A DNA stretch of 35,953 nt from Glomus cerebriforme (GCA_003550305.1 QKYT01000136.1:33803-69755); one strand, 5' to 3'; shown: positions 1 through 10,777, counted from the first letter of the stretch. Notes: a model not told the origin generated them from the letters alone. Made by a program: numbers and translations.

Positions 1-471
1 TATGTATGCCAATCTAATTGGAAAAAAATTTTTTCCGTGATAGCCTTATTATTTACCGAAATAGATGAGAGTCAAATTTCTGGTAAAATTGCGGGCAAAT
101 TTGCCCGCAATTGTTTACGGTTTAAGGGATAATAAATATTTTATTATTATAAAATTTTATTTTTTTAGTTTTTTCTTTAAGAAATATTCTAATATGCAAA
201 ATATTAATTGCTTCAAAAAACTACCTATATTTGAATATTATTTTGTTAGTATGATACTAGCGTGAACCAGGAAGAGATATGATATGCAAAAATTAAATTC
301 AAATTGAGTCAAAAAAAATCATGTGAATATATATGCAATTCACATATCGCACAGTTCCTATTCTTTCAGTATTGATTTTACTAAATATCTTTTACGCATT
401 TCAGGTGATTGGTGACATCGGTCTTATATAATAGAGTTTTTATGCTACAATCATGAATTTGAATTTATTGT

Positions 472-936
472 TTAAAGTAAAGCAAGTATAACAATATTCC
501 ATTTCATTTTATACCATGAGCCATGTAATCCATAATTCCCATGTTTACCATTACAAATAGGACATGGTAAGATTCATGGCTGAGGTAATACAAAATTATA
601 ATTATCAATTTCTCTAAAACTATTTCAGAATTTCAAGTATATGAAATGCTCTAACATAGATTTAATAATTAATTCTGAATCAGATTTGGCTTCAAATATG
701 ATAGGCCTTTTTTCTTTACATTACTCAGAAAAAAATAAATCAAATATTTTATTTTCTGGCTTCAAATTTATAAAAAGATGACCTTCTAATAATTGTCATA
801 GTTCAAGTTTCATTTCTCTTTTATATTTTTTGTATAAATTAGAACAGATCTTATTCATCAAAACTCTTGGTAAACCAGTTAATTTGGCATGCCAATCCAG
901 ATATTTAGAGATTAATATTTTATCAGACTTACTCAT
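472..936 (-). pseudogene. Decayed ORF, CPxC-type lineage family fragment
   Basis: Reading the minus strand from an ATG at 936, one frame gives a basic helical N-terminal part (MSKSDKILISKYLDWHAK...) and then a motif LPCPICNGKHGNYGLHG, a C-x2-C-x3-H pattern like a partial zinc-binding site, ending with a TAA at 472. At least four stop codons interrupt the frame but the frame itself is kept. The fragment at 1063-1264 has a comparable C-x2-C-x4-H motif, so both appear to come from the same kind of protein. I associate it from memory with an uncharacterised, highly expanded protein family of Rhizophagus-type genomes; that link is unverified. No function can be assigned. Bases 1-471 hold no gene I can support. 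Confidence 0.45.
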
Positions 937-1062
937 ATTGCCTTTTTATATAATTGCAGATTAATTTAAATTACAGTAGATATAGTTAACATAAATTAGC
1001 CCTATAAAAAAATATCACAATGAAACATAAGCAAATATAGAGCAATCTCAGAGAGACCTAGA

Positions 1063-1264
1063 TTATGCAACTATCTCAATTTCATACTGTCTACATTTAA
1101 TAAAATAAGATTTGGCTTCATATCTACTATCTATATCTTTCTTATTATCATGATCTAACTTGCATAATAGGCATAATGACTTGTCATTAATTCCATAATA
1201 ATCAAAATCTTCACTACTAAATTCTCTATATAAATTAGGATATTGGTCCAATGTCTTGTTTCTA
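1063..1264 (-). pseudogene. C-terminal fragment of CxxC lineage family
   Basis: The minus-strand frame reads TLDQYPNLYREFSSEDFDYY, then CLLCKLDHD and a C-terminal FIKCRQYEIEIVA before a stop. The C-x2-C-x4-H ... C arrangement resembles a small zinc-binding C-terminal domain and matches in style the fragment at 472-936. There is no ATG at the start of this frame, so this is a piece of a longer protein. The relic at 1793-1987 lies upstream on the same strand and may have belonged to the same gene; the hAT MITE at 1315-1709 sits between them. The family identity is recollection, the fragment and its motif are visible directly. Confidence 0.45.
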
Positions 1265-1306
1265 AAATAGGATCATACATAAGTTGAATTAGATTGACTG
1301 GAGAAA

Positions 1307-1314
1307 GATGCAAG
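1307..1314. repeat. Left 8-bp target site duplication of hAT MITE
   Basis: GATGCAAG directly abuts the left terminal repeat. The identical octamer at 1710-1717 abuts the right terminus. Confidence 0.85.
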
Positions 1315-1709
1315 TAGTGTTCCGCACGAATCGTTCAAATTTGATTCGATATTCAAACGAATCAAATTAAATCAATTCGGATTCGATTCGAATTCGGTTC
1401 GAATTCGATGCCTATGTCACGTGATTCATAATTCCAGCCGGAATTAAATGATCTGCAAGAAAATTGCCTTTTTGGAAATCTTGTATAACCCAAAATTCCA
1501 ATTTTTGAGAGAAANAAAATTGCCTTTTTTGGTTCGTGTAACATTATATAAGGTCCAAATAAGGCAATTTTGGCCAGCTTTATAAAATTTGGGCAAAATT
1601 AAACAATCGGTCGAATCGATTCGGATTCGATTCAAAATTCGAAAATTCTGAATCGAATCGAATCGAATCCGAATTAAATTCGATTCGGCGAATCGTCTGC
1701 GGAACACTA
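1315..1709. mobile_element. hAT-type MITE with 8-bp target duplication
   Basis: A 395-bp non-coding element is bounded by a perfect 12-bp terminal inverted repeat, TAGTGTTCCGCA at 1315-1326 and its complement at 1698-1709. It is flanked by identical 8-bp direct repeats GATGCAAG at 1307-1314 and 1710-1717. An 8-bp duplication and this type of terminus fit the hAT superfamily. The interior is built of degenerate GAATC/GATTC tracts in opposite orientations near each end and a central segment (about 1424-1605) that recurs, partly inverted, at 35159-35366. It has no transposase, so it would need a helper. It sits between two gene relics on the minus strand. Confidence 0.85.
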
Positions 1710-1792
1710 GATGCAAGTAATATATTTGCTGATATATTTACAGTTTTAATCTAATTATTTTTTGAGAAAATGGTTTTCAAAGTCATATGATT

Positions 1793-1987
1793 CTAATCAT
1801 GAAGAATCTTCACAGTTTCATTATGTAAACTTATTACTAAATTCACATAATCTATAATATTTTGGATTTGTGAGTAATTGAGACTCAAAATGGCATCTGC
1901 ATTATAAAAGATCTGTTTAATTTTCTTTAGTCCCAATGTATTGAATAATTTATATAATTTTCTAGATCTAAGGATTTTTTGATACAT
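1793..1987 (-). pseudogene. Fragment with LF..IG..KIK / QIQNIIDY motif
   Basis: The minus-strand frame contains RKLYKLFNTLGLKKIKQ followed by SLNYSQIQNIIDYV. The fragment at 3171-3480 has the parallel motifs KNIYILFKEIEIDKIG and LTDVQIQNIINLY, so the two are diverged copies of one domain inside this window. I recall the same arrangement in uncharacterised expanded proteins of Rhizophagus. The fragment is too short to be an intact protein and no function is known. Bases 1988-2289 hold no gene I can support. Confidence 0.45.
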
Positions 1988-2289
1988 TCACACCTGTTAT
2001 TTTAGATAAAAGCTGTTTGATTTCTTAATATATTATAGATGTTGCAGTTTTTTTTTTAATTCCACCAGCAATAACTTACTGATAGTAGAATAGTCAATGA
2101 AAGAGAAAATAGAAAGCGCAAATTATTAGAGAGGAAACTAGTAAAAAGGGTGGTAATACAATGATTTTCTGAATATTTATTTACTTAATATTGCTGATAT
2201 ACTGATGTCATTAATACTGCATGCACTATATATAAAGTCATTTAAATAGATTTCTTTCTGATCTAGCTCTTATTATCTCATCTTTTAAA

Positions 2290-2571
2290 ATGTTTTATTT
2301 CTTATTTAGAGATTTTAGCTGTTGCTACTTAGTTGTATTCTTAGTGATAGCAAATATATTCTTAATACTAATAAATGTTATCGAAGTATTCCTTTTCTTA
2401 GATTATACTTTTAAGCTAAAAACAGATCAAGTGCAACTAGAAATCAATGTTACGAAAGAAAACCAAAATATCCAAATGGAAATTGCTAGAATAAATAACA
2501 AGCATCAAAGAGAAGTATCGAAGTTAATTGTAAACAATAAGGTAATTATAAAAAAAATAATAATTTTATAA
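2290..2571 (+). CDS. Hypothetical membrane-anchored small protein
   Basis: A 93-codon ORF starts at ATG 2290. Residues about 1-42 are strongly hydrophobic (FLVIANIFLILINVIEVFLF) and could form one or two membrane segments. Residues about 43-85 are charged and could form a short coiled coil (KLKTDQVQLEINVTKENQ). I do not recognise it. A GT at VNNK|GTAATT near 2540 could be a splice donor, so the real C-terminus may differ. It lies in AT-rich repeat territory with no conserved neighbour, so it could be fortuitous. Confidence 0.2.
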   Translation: MFYFLFRDFSCCYLVVFLVIANIFLILINVIEVFLFLDYTFKLKTDQVQLEINVTKENQNIQMEIARINNKHQREVSKLIVNNKVIIKKIIIL

Positions 2572-3170
2572 TCAAAAAGTCAAGAAATAAAGGAAAAATT
2601 AAAGAAATTTTTTTTTTACAGATGGCAGAGATAGTGCTCCAATTTTATACTTCTAATTCTCAATTAAACTATCTGTATCCTGGAAAATCAACAGATTAAT
2701 GTATATTTTTTATTTCATAATCCTTTTATTATGTAAATAATTAAATTGTCTTTATTAAATAAACTTTTTACAAATTACAGATACCAACAAGAACCTGCAA
2801 AGTACATTTGATTTGCTGCAACATCTTCTAGAAAAGTTAAAATTTTTTTCATAGCAATGATATAATGATTAAAAAATTACTGTATTTTGCATGATATCAT
2901 TTATTAGTAAACTTCCTGAAAAATTATTTCAAATCATGCTTTTTTTTCTCTTCTTCTTCTTAACTGTAGAAAAAAAGATAATTGTAGAATTATTTTATCA
3001 AGTGAAATGCTTACTTTTATTATTTAGTGCAATTGAAAATAAATAATATTTTTCTTTTTGCTTAATTAACTTTTTTCTACAAAGTGTTTAATGTTTGAAA
3101 CTATCTCTTTTTTTTCATATTCATTTGAAAAAAAAGATTAAAATTCCCAATTATTCATGCCGATTACTTT
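2572..3170. other. AT-rich non-coding stretch
   Basis: About 600 bases of T- and A-tracts. I see no ORF with recognisable protein character, no RNA gene and no clear repeat boundary. Confidence 0.5.
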
Positions 3171-4375
3171 TTAACATTTGATTAATTCTGCAATGTAAAG
3201 ATTTATTATATTCTGGATTTGTACATCAGTTAGCCTAGAGATCATATCAGTAATTACTCCAATTTTATCTATTTCTATTTCTTTAAACAAGATATAGATG
3301 TTTTTAGCTTTTTGTATCATCTTACGCAAATATTCTTTCTTTTTACTGGAGAGATACAGCTCCATTTTATTATAAATCTGCATTCTTGCTATTTGATTGC
3401 TAATATTATTTTCAAATTTAAGGGTGACAACCTTTTTTTTATATTCTTTACTATAGTAATACTATCGTAATTTTTCTTTCTGACCAGTTTTTTCAGTCTT
3501 ATCAAGTAAATGAACTAAATGAAGTACAGAACCTGAAGTTAGATTGACATCAATTGGAACATCTGGAATATGTTTGCTAGATATAGAATTCGATAAGGTT
3601 GTAGAATCATGACATCTAATCAATTCAAGTAATTCATATATTAAATCTTGTTCTACTTTCTGATTATAAAGAATTTTTGCCTCCTTGATTTCTCCTTGAT
3701 CTCTGATAAATTAACTTGTTTCTCTTCTATCTTCTGGAGTTTCATATGAACTAAGAAGAATTTCTTTGGAGCCAATTCTTTAACTATCTGTTTTGGAAGA
3801 TCATATTTAGTGTCAGTCATAGAGAGATCTGCTTCACGGTGTAATGATTCAAAAGTAGTTGAGGATGAGTTCTGTAAAAGCACGTGTGATTGGCTAAGTT
3901 TTTTTTTTTGATTTCTCTGCCTAATCTTATTACTAACCTTTTTCTTATACATCTCATTGTTTTCAGGTAGTAAAGTATCCATCAATAGTTTCTTATGATG
4001 TGTTATCATGAACATCTAATCTGCAACCAAATTGAAGTTAGATGAACTGTTATTAAAAAAATTATCATTTAGTTGATCCCTAAAGAATCACGTCTACCTC
4101 TGTTTCACTTTTATGAGTCTATCTTTAAACTCAATATTTTTTGATTTCAACTCCTTGATTCTGGTTTTGAGTTTGGCATTCTTGGCATCATGTCTCATTC
4201 TCTCTTTCTCAGTCATTCTTAGAGCCTTAGCAATCCTATATTTAAGTTCAGCTCTTTCAGCATCAAACTCTGAGATCTTTCTTCTAAAATCAGGTATTTC
4301 AGCATTCTTAACCTTAAGCTCTCTAATGCACTATCTTAATAATTCAAGCTTAGGATTAGCTTCATTAACTGACAT
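3171..4375 (-). pseudogene. Decayed coiled-coil lineage-family gene
   Basis: Reading from ATG 4375 on the minus strand, one frame gives a charged coiled-coil start (NEANPKLELLR, then KNAEIPDFRRKISEFDAERA and ALRMTEKERMRHDAKNAKLK) and runs to 3653. It is interrupted by TAG after LELLR, by TAG/TGA around 4097 and by TAG just before 4015. A shift of frame near 3655 then continues into LIYELLELIRCHDSTTLS, YYSKEYKKKVV and finally KNIYILFKEIEIDKIG plus VQIQNIINLY, ending at 3171. The order (N-terminal coiled coil, polar middle, YSKE segment, LF..I..DKI segment) is what I remember of an expanded, uncharacterised Rhizophagus-type family. The first TAG stands where a CAG glutamine is expected. It is broken and probably not expressed as protein. 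Confidence 0.6.
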
Positions 4376-4483
4376 GCATGATCAATAATAATTTTATATA
4401 TAAAAGGAATTGTTTAATATTCTGAAAAAATTTCTGGAACTGTGCAGTCTTGGAAAAATGCTAAGAAAATTTTTTTATTAATA

Positions 4484-4669
4484 TAGTCGTTTCCCTTTAT
4501 AAGCATTTCCTATTTAGTCACACCTCTCTTATAAGCACATTTATGCTTGGTTCAAGTTACTAATAATATTATTAAAAAAACCTTCTCTATAGTTACATCA
4601 TATAGGTTTTTTATAATCATACCTTTTTTTTTTAGTTCCGAGGGATGTGATTATATAGGAGGATGACTG
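4484..4669. mobile_element. TA-flanked MITE, Tc1/mariner-like ends
   Basis: A 186-bp AT-rich element flanked by TA dinucleotides (4482-4483 and 4670-4671). The left end reads TAGTCGTTTCCCTTTATAAG and the right end, read inward, CAGTCATCCTCCTATATAAT. These are degenerate inverted repeats of the same type as the elements at 33042-35063 (CAGT followed by a pyrimidine run and TATAATCA). TA duplication and CAGT termini fit the Tc1/mariner/pogo group. There is no coding capacity. Confidence 0.6.
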
Positions 4670-4773
4670 TACATGTGAAAAATAAATACAAAATGTTTTG
4701 AAACTTTGCCTGTGATACACTGTCTTCATGATTACAGACTATAATCTCACTCCTATTTTTTTGAATGATATTT

Positions 4774-5010
4774 TTATATCTTTGCTCTCTTTTTATCTGA
4801 TTTATTCTTCACACATGCCTTATCTTCTAATAAGCCAATGATTATACCTAAAACCTTCTTGATACCCTTACATAATGTTTTATATTCTTTAGAATTCTTA
4901 ACTAGAGCTTTTTCAACAAATTTGATACTAAAGGAGGCCTTACTCACCTGTAAAATTTCACTTGGAGAATAGAGGAAATGAACTTTCAAGTTGCTTGATA
5001 TTCTGAACGA
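4774..5010 (-). pseudogene. Hypothetical fragment, basic C-terminus
   Basis: A minus-strand frame encodes EILQVSKASFSIKFVEKALV, then KEYKTLCKGIKKVLGIIIGL and ends KNKSDKKRAKI. It is soluble, basic and helical in character. I do not recognise a domain. It lies among other minus-strand relics and is probably a remnant of one of them rather than an independent gene. Confidence 0.25.
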
Positions 5011-5332
5011 AGCCTTCTGTTAATTTTTGCTGGACCTTATCCTCTGTAATGCATTTCAGATTCCTATGAGTTTATATTTTACTAAGTAAATCCCATGTCA
5101 TACTGGAGGAGTGGTAAAAAAAAACAAGACTCACCTTAATTATAATTGATCCACTCACAACTTTCATCTCCAATTATTTCGTACTCAGATCTCATGCTAA
5201 ATTTCTTTTTCATAATATCTTCTGCGATATGAAGGGTGATATGTAGTATAGTTAAAATGTACTTATTACGCATAGACTCCAAGTTTATCATCACCAACAT
5301 TCTATAACTCTGAAGTCATAATTTGATATTAG

Positions 5333-5590
5333 CTATACATAATTCAAAGTGTTTATTGTCATCTCGAACTTCATGGATTTGTGGTGTAAAAAGAAGGGTA
5401 TAATCTTTGTATCCTCAGAAGTAAGATTATATTTTGCCAGAACTTCTTTCAAATTGCAGTATGTTGAAAAGGCCCTTAACTTCTTATTCTTACACTCCTT
5501 GGTGAACTTCATGAGTATCATAGCTAATCCTAATTTTATTCCATGACATTCAAGTTCTTCCTAGATCAAGTCAAAAAGTTCTGACCTATA
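5333..5590 (-). pseudogene. Hypothetical relic with one internal TAG
   Basis: A minus-strand frame reads RSELFDLI, a TAG, then EELECHGIKLGLAMILMKFT and CNLKEVLAKYNLTSEDTKII, stopping at 5333. The protein-like composition continues across the TAG without a shift, the same type of decay as seen in other relics here. I cannot name the family. Confidence 0.3.
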
Positions 5591-5599
5591 ATCTTTTTC

Positions 5600-6072
5600 T
5601 TATAAATAATATTTTTGTCATTCAAGTCCAACCTTAAGACCCATTTCTACAAAATGAAATAAAAGCTCTAGTATCATATTTTTTTATTTCATCTGCTAAT
5701 GTAAGTATCTCATTTTCAGGGGGTTTTATTTCTGGTGAGAACATAAATATTAATATAGAGTTTTATATCACACAGGTATTGCATCATTATATGTGTCATT
5801 TATCACAAAGAATTGTATTTTTATTGATAATGAAATAAAACTAGGGAAACAGAAACCGTTTAAATCTATCGTAATATCAAGATCAAAAATAACAGATTAT
5901 TTGCGTTATGCCATTACGCGATCTTCTTTTTTAGTATATTTCAGGGGTATTTTTTAGAAAAGTGTTACATAACAGATAATCATGATGTATTTTCAAAAAA
6001 AGGAAATAAAATTGATGTTTGTGATGGGAACAAAAATAGGGATAAAACATTTTTTGTTAAGTCATTACAGTA
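5600..6072. other. Non-coding AT-rich stretch
   Basis: About 470 bases without a supportable gene on either strand. It precedes the small inverted-repeat element at 6073-6159. Confidence 0.4.
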
Positions 6073-6159
6073 AATAGTCCTTCGCTAACGCTTCGGACAA
6101 ATATTGCCAGAAGTTAGCTACATAAAAATTGCAAATATACTTTGTAGTTAAGGACTATT
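6073..6159. repeat. Small inverted-repeat (MITE-like) element
   Basis: AATAGTCCTT at 6073-6082 is perfectly repeated as its complement at 6150-6159, with further imperfect pairing inward (CGCTAAC against GTAGTTA). The 87-bp size and AT-rich surroundings suggest a very small MITE or a transcribed hairpin. No target duplication is certain. Confidence 0.5.
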
Positions 6160-6308
6160 ACTACATGATATGAATAAAAATATTATTTATCTTTACTTAG
6201 CGCCTTTGGTATCATTTTAGTATATATGATAATATTAATTTCCTGTTCATAGTGCTCACTGAAAAATTTAAGTTAAAGTTGTTTAGAAAAATGACTATAA
6301 ATTTTGTC

Positions 6309-6584
6309 TTACAGTACTATTCTTGTTGTATCTTCTATTTTAAGTGCACTACTGTTACTTGAGTTGTGAATTATGATGCTATTAGATAACATCCCAGCCT
6401 TATATAAATCCAAACTGGTCAAATTTATATCTTGAAATTGATCTGGACGATAAGTTTTAATTGTCTCCATGAGAGAAAAGACTCTATTGTTATTAGCGTT
6501 AGATATTGTTACATCAAAAATATCGTTCACTCTCTCACCAGAAATGAGACAATTATTATCAGATGTTTTGAACTTATCAGACAT
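6309..6584 (-). CDS. Crinkler-like N-terminal header domain, truncated
   Basis: ORF of 91 codons from ATG 6584. Residues about 11-68 (NNCLISGERVNDIFDVTISN ... DQFQDINLTSLDLYKAGM) follow the pattern of the ubiquitin-like header domain that opens fungal and oomycete Crinkler (CRN) proteins: a short beta strand, a G/E turn, a second strand, a helix, then a 'sxxLxLwKv' strand, here with Tyr in place of the usual Trp. CRN proteins are modular, with the header followed by P-loop or nuclease-like effector domains. Here the frame stops about 20 residues after the header, so no C-terminal domain is present. It is either a remnant or a header-only protein. The assignment is from memory of the family. 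Confidence 0.45.
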   Translation of the reverse strand: MSDKFKTSDNNCLISGERVNDIFDVTISNANNNRVFSLMETIKTYRPDQFQDINLTSLDLYKAGMLSNSIIIHNSSNSSALKIEDTTRIVL

Positions 6585-6599
6585 CTTGCTTTTCTAAAT

Positions 6600-7840
6600 A
6601 CAAGGCCTATAGTGAGAAAAAACTTGTTCACATATATACAGCTTCTGGCCATATATATTACATATCTTATTTTGTATTATTTTTTACAAGAATATTTTGC
6701 GGGAAAGTTGGCTGAACTTTCACATATCTCTATATGCTTTATATTTTGCTGAAAAGAAAATAAGGAGATATGAGATATAATTAGTATTGTTGTATGATGT
6801 CAAGAGCTTCATGAAAGCACATGTAAATAAAATTCTCATACTTTTTCACATGTAGATCTACTCTGCAAGACATATAGTTAGCTTTATGCCTAATAATCTT
6901 GAAATTACAAAGTTCTCAGCCTTTCATAACATATGGTTTTGTTAACACTATTTTTTATCCCAAGAAGTAAAGGATCCTGTACTGCAACTAAATATTTTTT
7001 CTTCCTCTGGTTACATTAGGACTTCGCATAATATGTATACAGGTAACAGGATCATTTGCTTAGCCATATGCACTTTTAGCTATAGTTAGAAAAAGAGTTT
7101 GCTTAGAATTAATAAAAATTTTTAATATACTTACATTTTTAGTTTCTTATTTTTGGTATCTTTTTAGGGATGTCATATTTTCGATTGCTTATTTTTTAGA
7201 TCACATGATCTGTACTATTTATTATACATAATTATTATCAGTTATCTAATCTTTTTTTTAAAATAAATTTTATAACATGTTTTCATGAAAATATAGTAAA
7301 GAAAGGCTTTTGAATCATAAATATTGTGTTCACATTAATTATACTAAAAAAGTTGTTTGTATTTGTGGTGAAGTAATTGAACTTAATAGGTGTTAGGAAG
7401 AAGATTATTTGAATTGCCATCAACAGAAAAATACTAATATAAATATATAGGTCATAGGATTAATTTGCTTATTTTCTGGCAAATTTCTAGGTTATATGTT
7501 GAGTTTGCTTATTCATCTTAATAAAACTCCTGCATAGAGTTATTATGAAATTTTCAAAATTTCTTATGATCTATATATATATTGCGTGGGATTCTGTTAT
7601 ATTTGTTTGGGAAAAAAATAAGAATAGGAAGTTAATATAATTTCTTTTCACTTGATATGTGAGAAATTCTCCTGTCATACAAACTTGTATTGTGATCTAC
7701 TTATTTTATCGCACAATCTGTGATTCAGCAAAAAATCTTCTGAGTTAAAGATCACTGCTTTGGGATGATGATCAGTATTCTGGACTCAAAATTTTTCATA
7801 TTAAATATATTACTTTATTATAGCAATCATGGTAAATAAT
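6600..7840. other. Long gene-free AT-rich stretch
   Basis: About 1.2 kb with only short fortuitous ORFs on both strands, no splice-linked protein pattern, no tRNA-like fold and no clear repeat ends. Confidence 0.4.
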
Positions 7841-7916
7841 AATTTCAAAACACTTGTTCAATTATATGAAGTGTTTTTATATAAGAAGAAGGATATAATA
7901 ACTATTCAGAAAAAAT

Positions 7917-8265
7917 TCAGTATTATGATAATACAAATCAATCGGCAGTACATTTAGAGCCCATGTTTGAAAGGAAAATACTTGCCGATTCTTATAAGCT
8001 GTTATTAGAATTAATAAGGGATTTAATACCAATACAGAAAAATCTTAACATTAATGATAATCCCATTTTAGAAGAGGTACTCTGAAGCAATAAAGCTTCT
8101 ACAGATATTTCATTTGGAGAAATATTTAATTTGCTTATGTATTTGAAAGAAGATATAATAACAATTTAGGAAGAGTTTAAAATTGTTAGTTATACTAATC
8201 AAGAAATGGCAGAACATCAGAAAATTTTGAAGATATTAATATACATTAAAAAATACGTTAAATAA
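7917..8265 (+). pseudogene. Plus-strand relic with two nonsense codons
   Basis: From about 7917 one plus-strand frame gives QSAVHLEPMFERKILADSYK, then LLLELIRDLIPIQKNLNI and LEEVL, a TGA, SNKASTDISFGEIFNLLMYL, KEDIITI, a TAG, EEFKIVSYTNQEMAEHQKIL and a final TAA near 8265. The phrase IITI is followed by a TAG at 8170, while a related upstream copy near 7890-7918 reads IITIQKKF with CAG. That suggests CAG to TAG change. I do not recognise the family. It is a decayed helical protein-coding sequence. Confidence 0.4.
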
Positions 8266-8269
8266 CACT

Positions 8270-8712
8270 ATCAGTTGTTTAACATGTTGTAAAATACCTG
8301 TATATTGGAGTTTATCAATACATGCAGTAAACATATATGTTTTTCTATACTAACAGTTGTTAAACACATTATATACTGTTACGTAACACCCATATATTAA
8401 CATTACTTAATATTTTTTTAATATAATAAATAGTTATAATAAATAGTTATTATATAATTATAATTTTATTTATTTTAAATTTACTTATCTAATAAATATA
8501 TTAAAAAATAATTTTTTTATAAATTAAAATTAAAATTTTATTAAAATTTATTAAAAATCTTTAAAATCGNGTCCAGATTATTATATTGGCCAATATTAAA
8601 CATAATTTTAGCCAAATTCAAAAATAATTTGGGCCAAACCCATCTGATTAGTTTTGGAAATTTTTTTTTTAAAATATCTTACTACTGATACATCTTCTTT
8701 TTGTCACTATAA
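8270..8712. other. AT-rich spacer, possible promoter of array transcript
   Basis: No gene is visible. The segment 8570-8645 has GGCCAA and GGGCCAA words and low-copy-looking sequence. CTATAAAT occurs directly before the ATG at 8713 and could act as a TATA-like element for a transcript reading into the array. One ambiguous base lies at 8570. Confidence 0.25.
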
Positions 8713-8745
8713 ATGGGCGGAGGAAGCAGCAATGGCTCCTTTTCT
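8713..8745 (+). other. Possible leader exon of the intron-like array
   Basis: ATG at 8713 opens MGGGSSNGSFS (11 codons), immediately followed by a consensus donor GTAAGTACTA at 8746. It lies just upstream of the tandem intron-like array. It could be the first exon of a multi-exon transcript reading through that array. Joined to the first mini-exon as drawn it meets a stop after four codons, so protein coding across the array is not supported. Confidence 0.25.
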
Positions 8746-9218
8746 GTAAGTACTAATGACCTTTACCCATTCATGGAGAAGGAGTTTTTCACAAGATTGA
8801 TTAAAAAAAATCAAATTGAAAAAGAAAAAAAAATGAAAAAAGGCTCATTATATACTTTTTTGTATCATGTGTATCACATAATACGAGCTGCAGTTTATTT
8901 TTAAAAAAAAATAACTGCGCACTGCACTTATCAATTAAGTTGCAGCCACAGTTTATTTTAGTTATTAAATCATTTATTTAAACCTTAAATTGGTAACTTT
9001 TAATCATCATTTGAACTTTGAATTTTGTTCTAGAAATTGAGAAACAGTTAGTTTCTTTACAAAACTTACCATTTTTTTTTAATTTTTTTTAAAGAAACAT
9101 TTCCAACGTTTCTTCTTTGCCATTTTTTTTAATTTTTTTTTAAAGAAATATTTTTAATGTTTCTTCTTTTTTTTTGTAAGTATCTTGGTTTTTGATCTGA
9201 TACTGAAAAGTGAAAACT

Positions 9219-9243
9219 GGTAAGTTTCTTTGTGAAACTTACC
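9219..9243 (+). promoter_or_regulatory. Perfect hairpin over a 5' splice-like site
   Basis: GGTAAGTTTC, a 5-nt loop, then GAAACTTACC form a 10-bp perfect stem that would bury the whole 5' splice sequence. Similar arms recur at the start of most units in the array, several with a U-G pair replacing C-G. Confidence 0.7.
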
Positions 9244-10198
9244 ATTTTTTTGTTTTTTTTAAAAACGCTTATTAACGTTTCTTTTTTTTTCTTGTAAATT
9301 CTCTGAATTCTTCAGTCTAGACTGGGAAAGGAAAATGGTAAGTTTCTTTGCAAAACTTATCATTTTTTCATTTTTTTTTTAAAGAAACGTTTCTAACATT
9401 TTTTTTTCTTTTCTTGTAGGTTCTCTGAGCTCTTCGGTCTGGAATGAAAAGGAAAACGGTAAGTTTTTTTGTGAAACTTACCATTTTTTTTGTTTTTTTT
9501 TTAAAAAATGCTTATTAACATTTCTTTTTTTNTTCTTGTAGGTTCTTCGAGCTCTTCAGTCCAGAATAGGAAAGGAAAATGGTAAATTTCTTCATGAAAC
9601 TTATTATTTTTTTCATTTTTTTTTAAAGAAACGTTTCTAATGTTTCTTCTTTTTTTTCTTATAGGTTCTCTGTGCTTTCAGTTCAATACTNGAATCAAAA
9701 ATGGTAAGTTTCTCAAGTTTCTTTAAGAAACTTACCGTGTTTTTTTTGGGTTTCTTTTATTAGAAATATTTCTAACATTTTTTTTCTTTTTCTTTTGTAG
9801 GTTCTTTTTGCTTTTAGATTAGTACGTGAAATTGGGAATGGTAAGTTTCTTCATGAAACTTGCTATTTTTTTCTTTTTTTAGAACTATTTTTAATGATTC
9901 TTTTTCTTTTCTTGTAGACTCTCCTTCGGTTTAGATACTTGGAATTAGAAAATGGTAAGTTTTATAATGAAACTTACCATTCTTTTTTTTTGTTTTTTTA
10001 AATAGAAACGTTTTTAATGTTTCTTCTTTTTTCTTCTTATAGGTTCTTGGATTTCATTTTGGGTATAGAAATTTCTTTATAAAATTACCATCTGATACAT
10101 TTACTTAAAGAATCGTTAGTAAAAACAGTACTAATATTTCTTTTTTTTTATTTTTTTATAGGATCGGGCTTTTTTTGATTTTAGCTTAGAAATCTGGT

Positions 10199-10226
10199 AA
10201 GTTTTGAAGTTATAACTTCAAAACTT
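10199..10226. repeat. 28-bp perfect palindrome at a donor-like site
   Basis: AAGTTTTGAAGTTA is followed directly by its own complement. It overlaps the GTAAGT of the unit starting at 10197 and so is an extreme version of the donor hairpin seen in its neighbours. Confidence 0.7.
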
Positions 10227-10777
10227 TCTTTTCAGAATGTAAGTTTCATAATAAAACTTTATTTCAGTTTCTTAAGTCCAGAAGCAAACTTACAAAAAAG
10301 AAACATTCAATTAGACATTTCTTAAAATAAAAAAACAAAAAAAATGTAAGTTTTATAACGTTAATTTTGTTATGAAACTTCATTTTTTTTTGGTTTTTTC
10401 TTTAAGAAATGTTTTAACTAAATGTTTTTTCTTTTTTTTTTGTAGATTCAGCTCTGAAAACAGAAACGAAAATGTAAGTTTCGTAATGTTCATTTCGCTA
10501 CAAGCTTCATTTTCATTTTTTTTCTTTGTATAGAAATATTCTAACTGAATGTTTCTTTTCTTTTGTAGATTCAACTTTGAAAATAGAAACGTAAGTTTCG
10601 TAATATTTATTTTGTTACAAGCTTTATTTTTTATTTTTTTTTCTTTATATAGAAACATTTTAACTGTACGTTTCTTCTTTTTTTTGTAGATTCAGCTTTA
10701 AAAATGGAAACAGAAATATAAGTTTCATAATGTTCATTTCGTTACAAACTTCGTTTTTCATTTTTTTTCTTTGTATA

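Noticed and set aside
10380..10658. Minus-strand 92-codon ORF inside the array
   Set aside because: Its Lys/Asn/Phe-rich translation is just the complement of the T-tracts and repeats with the array unit.
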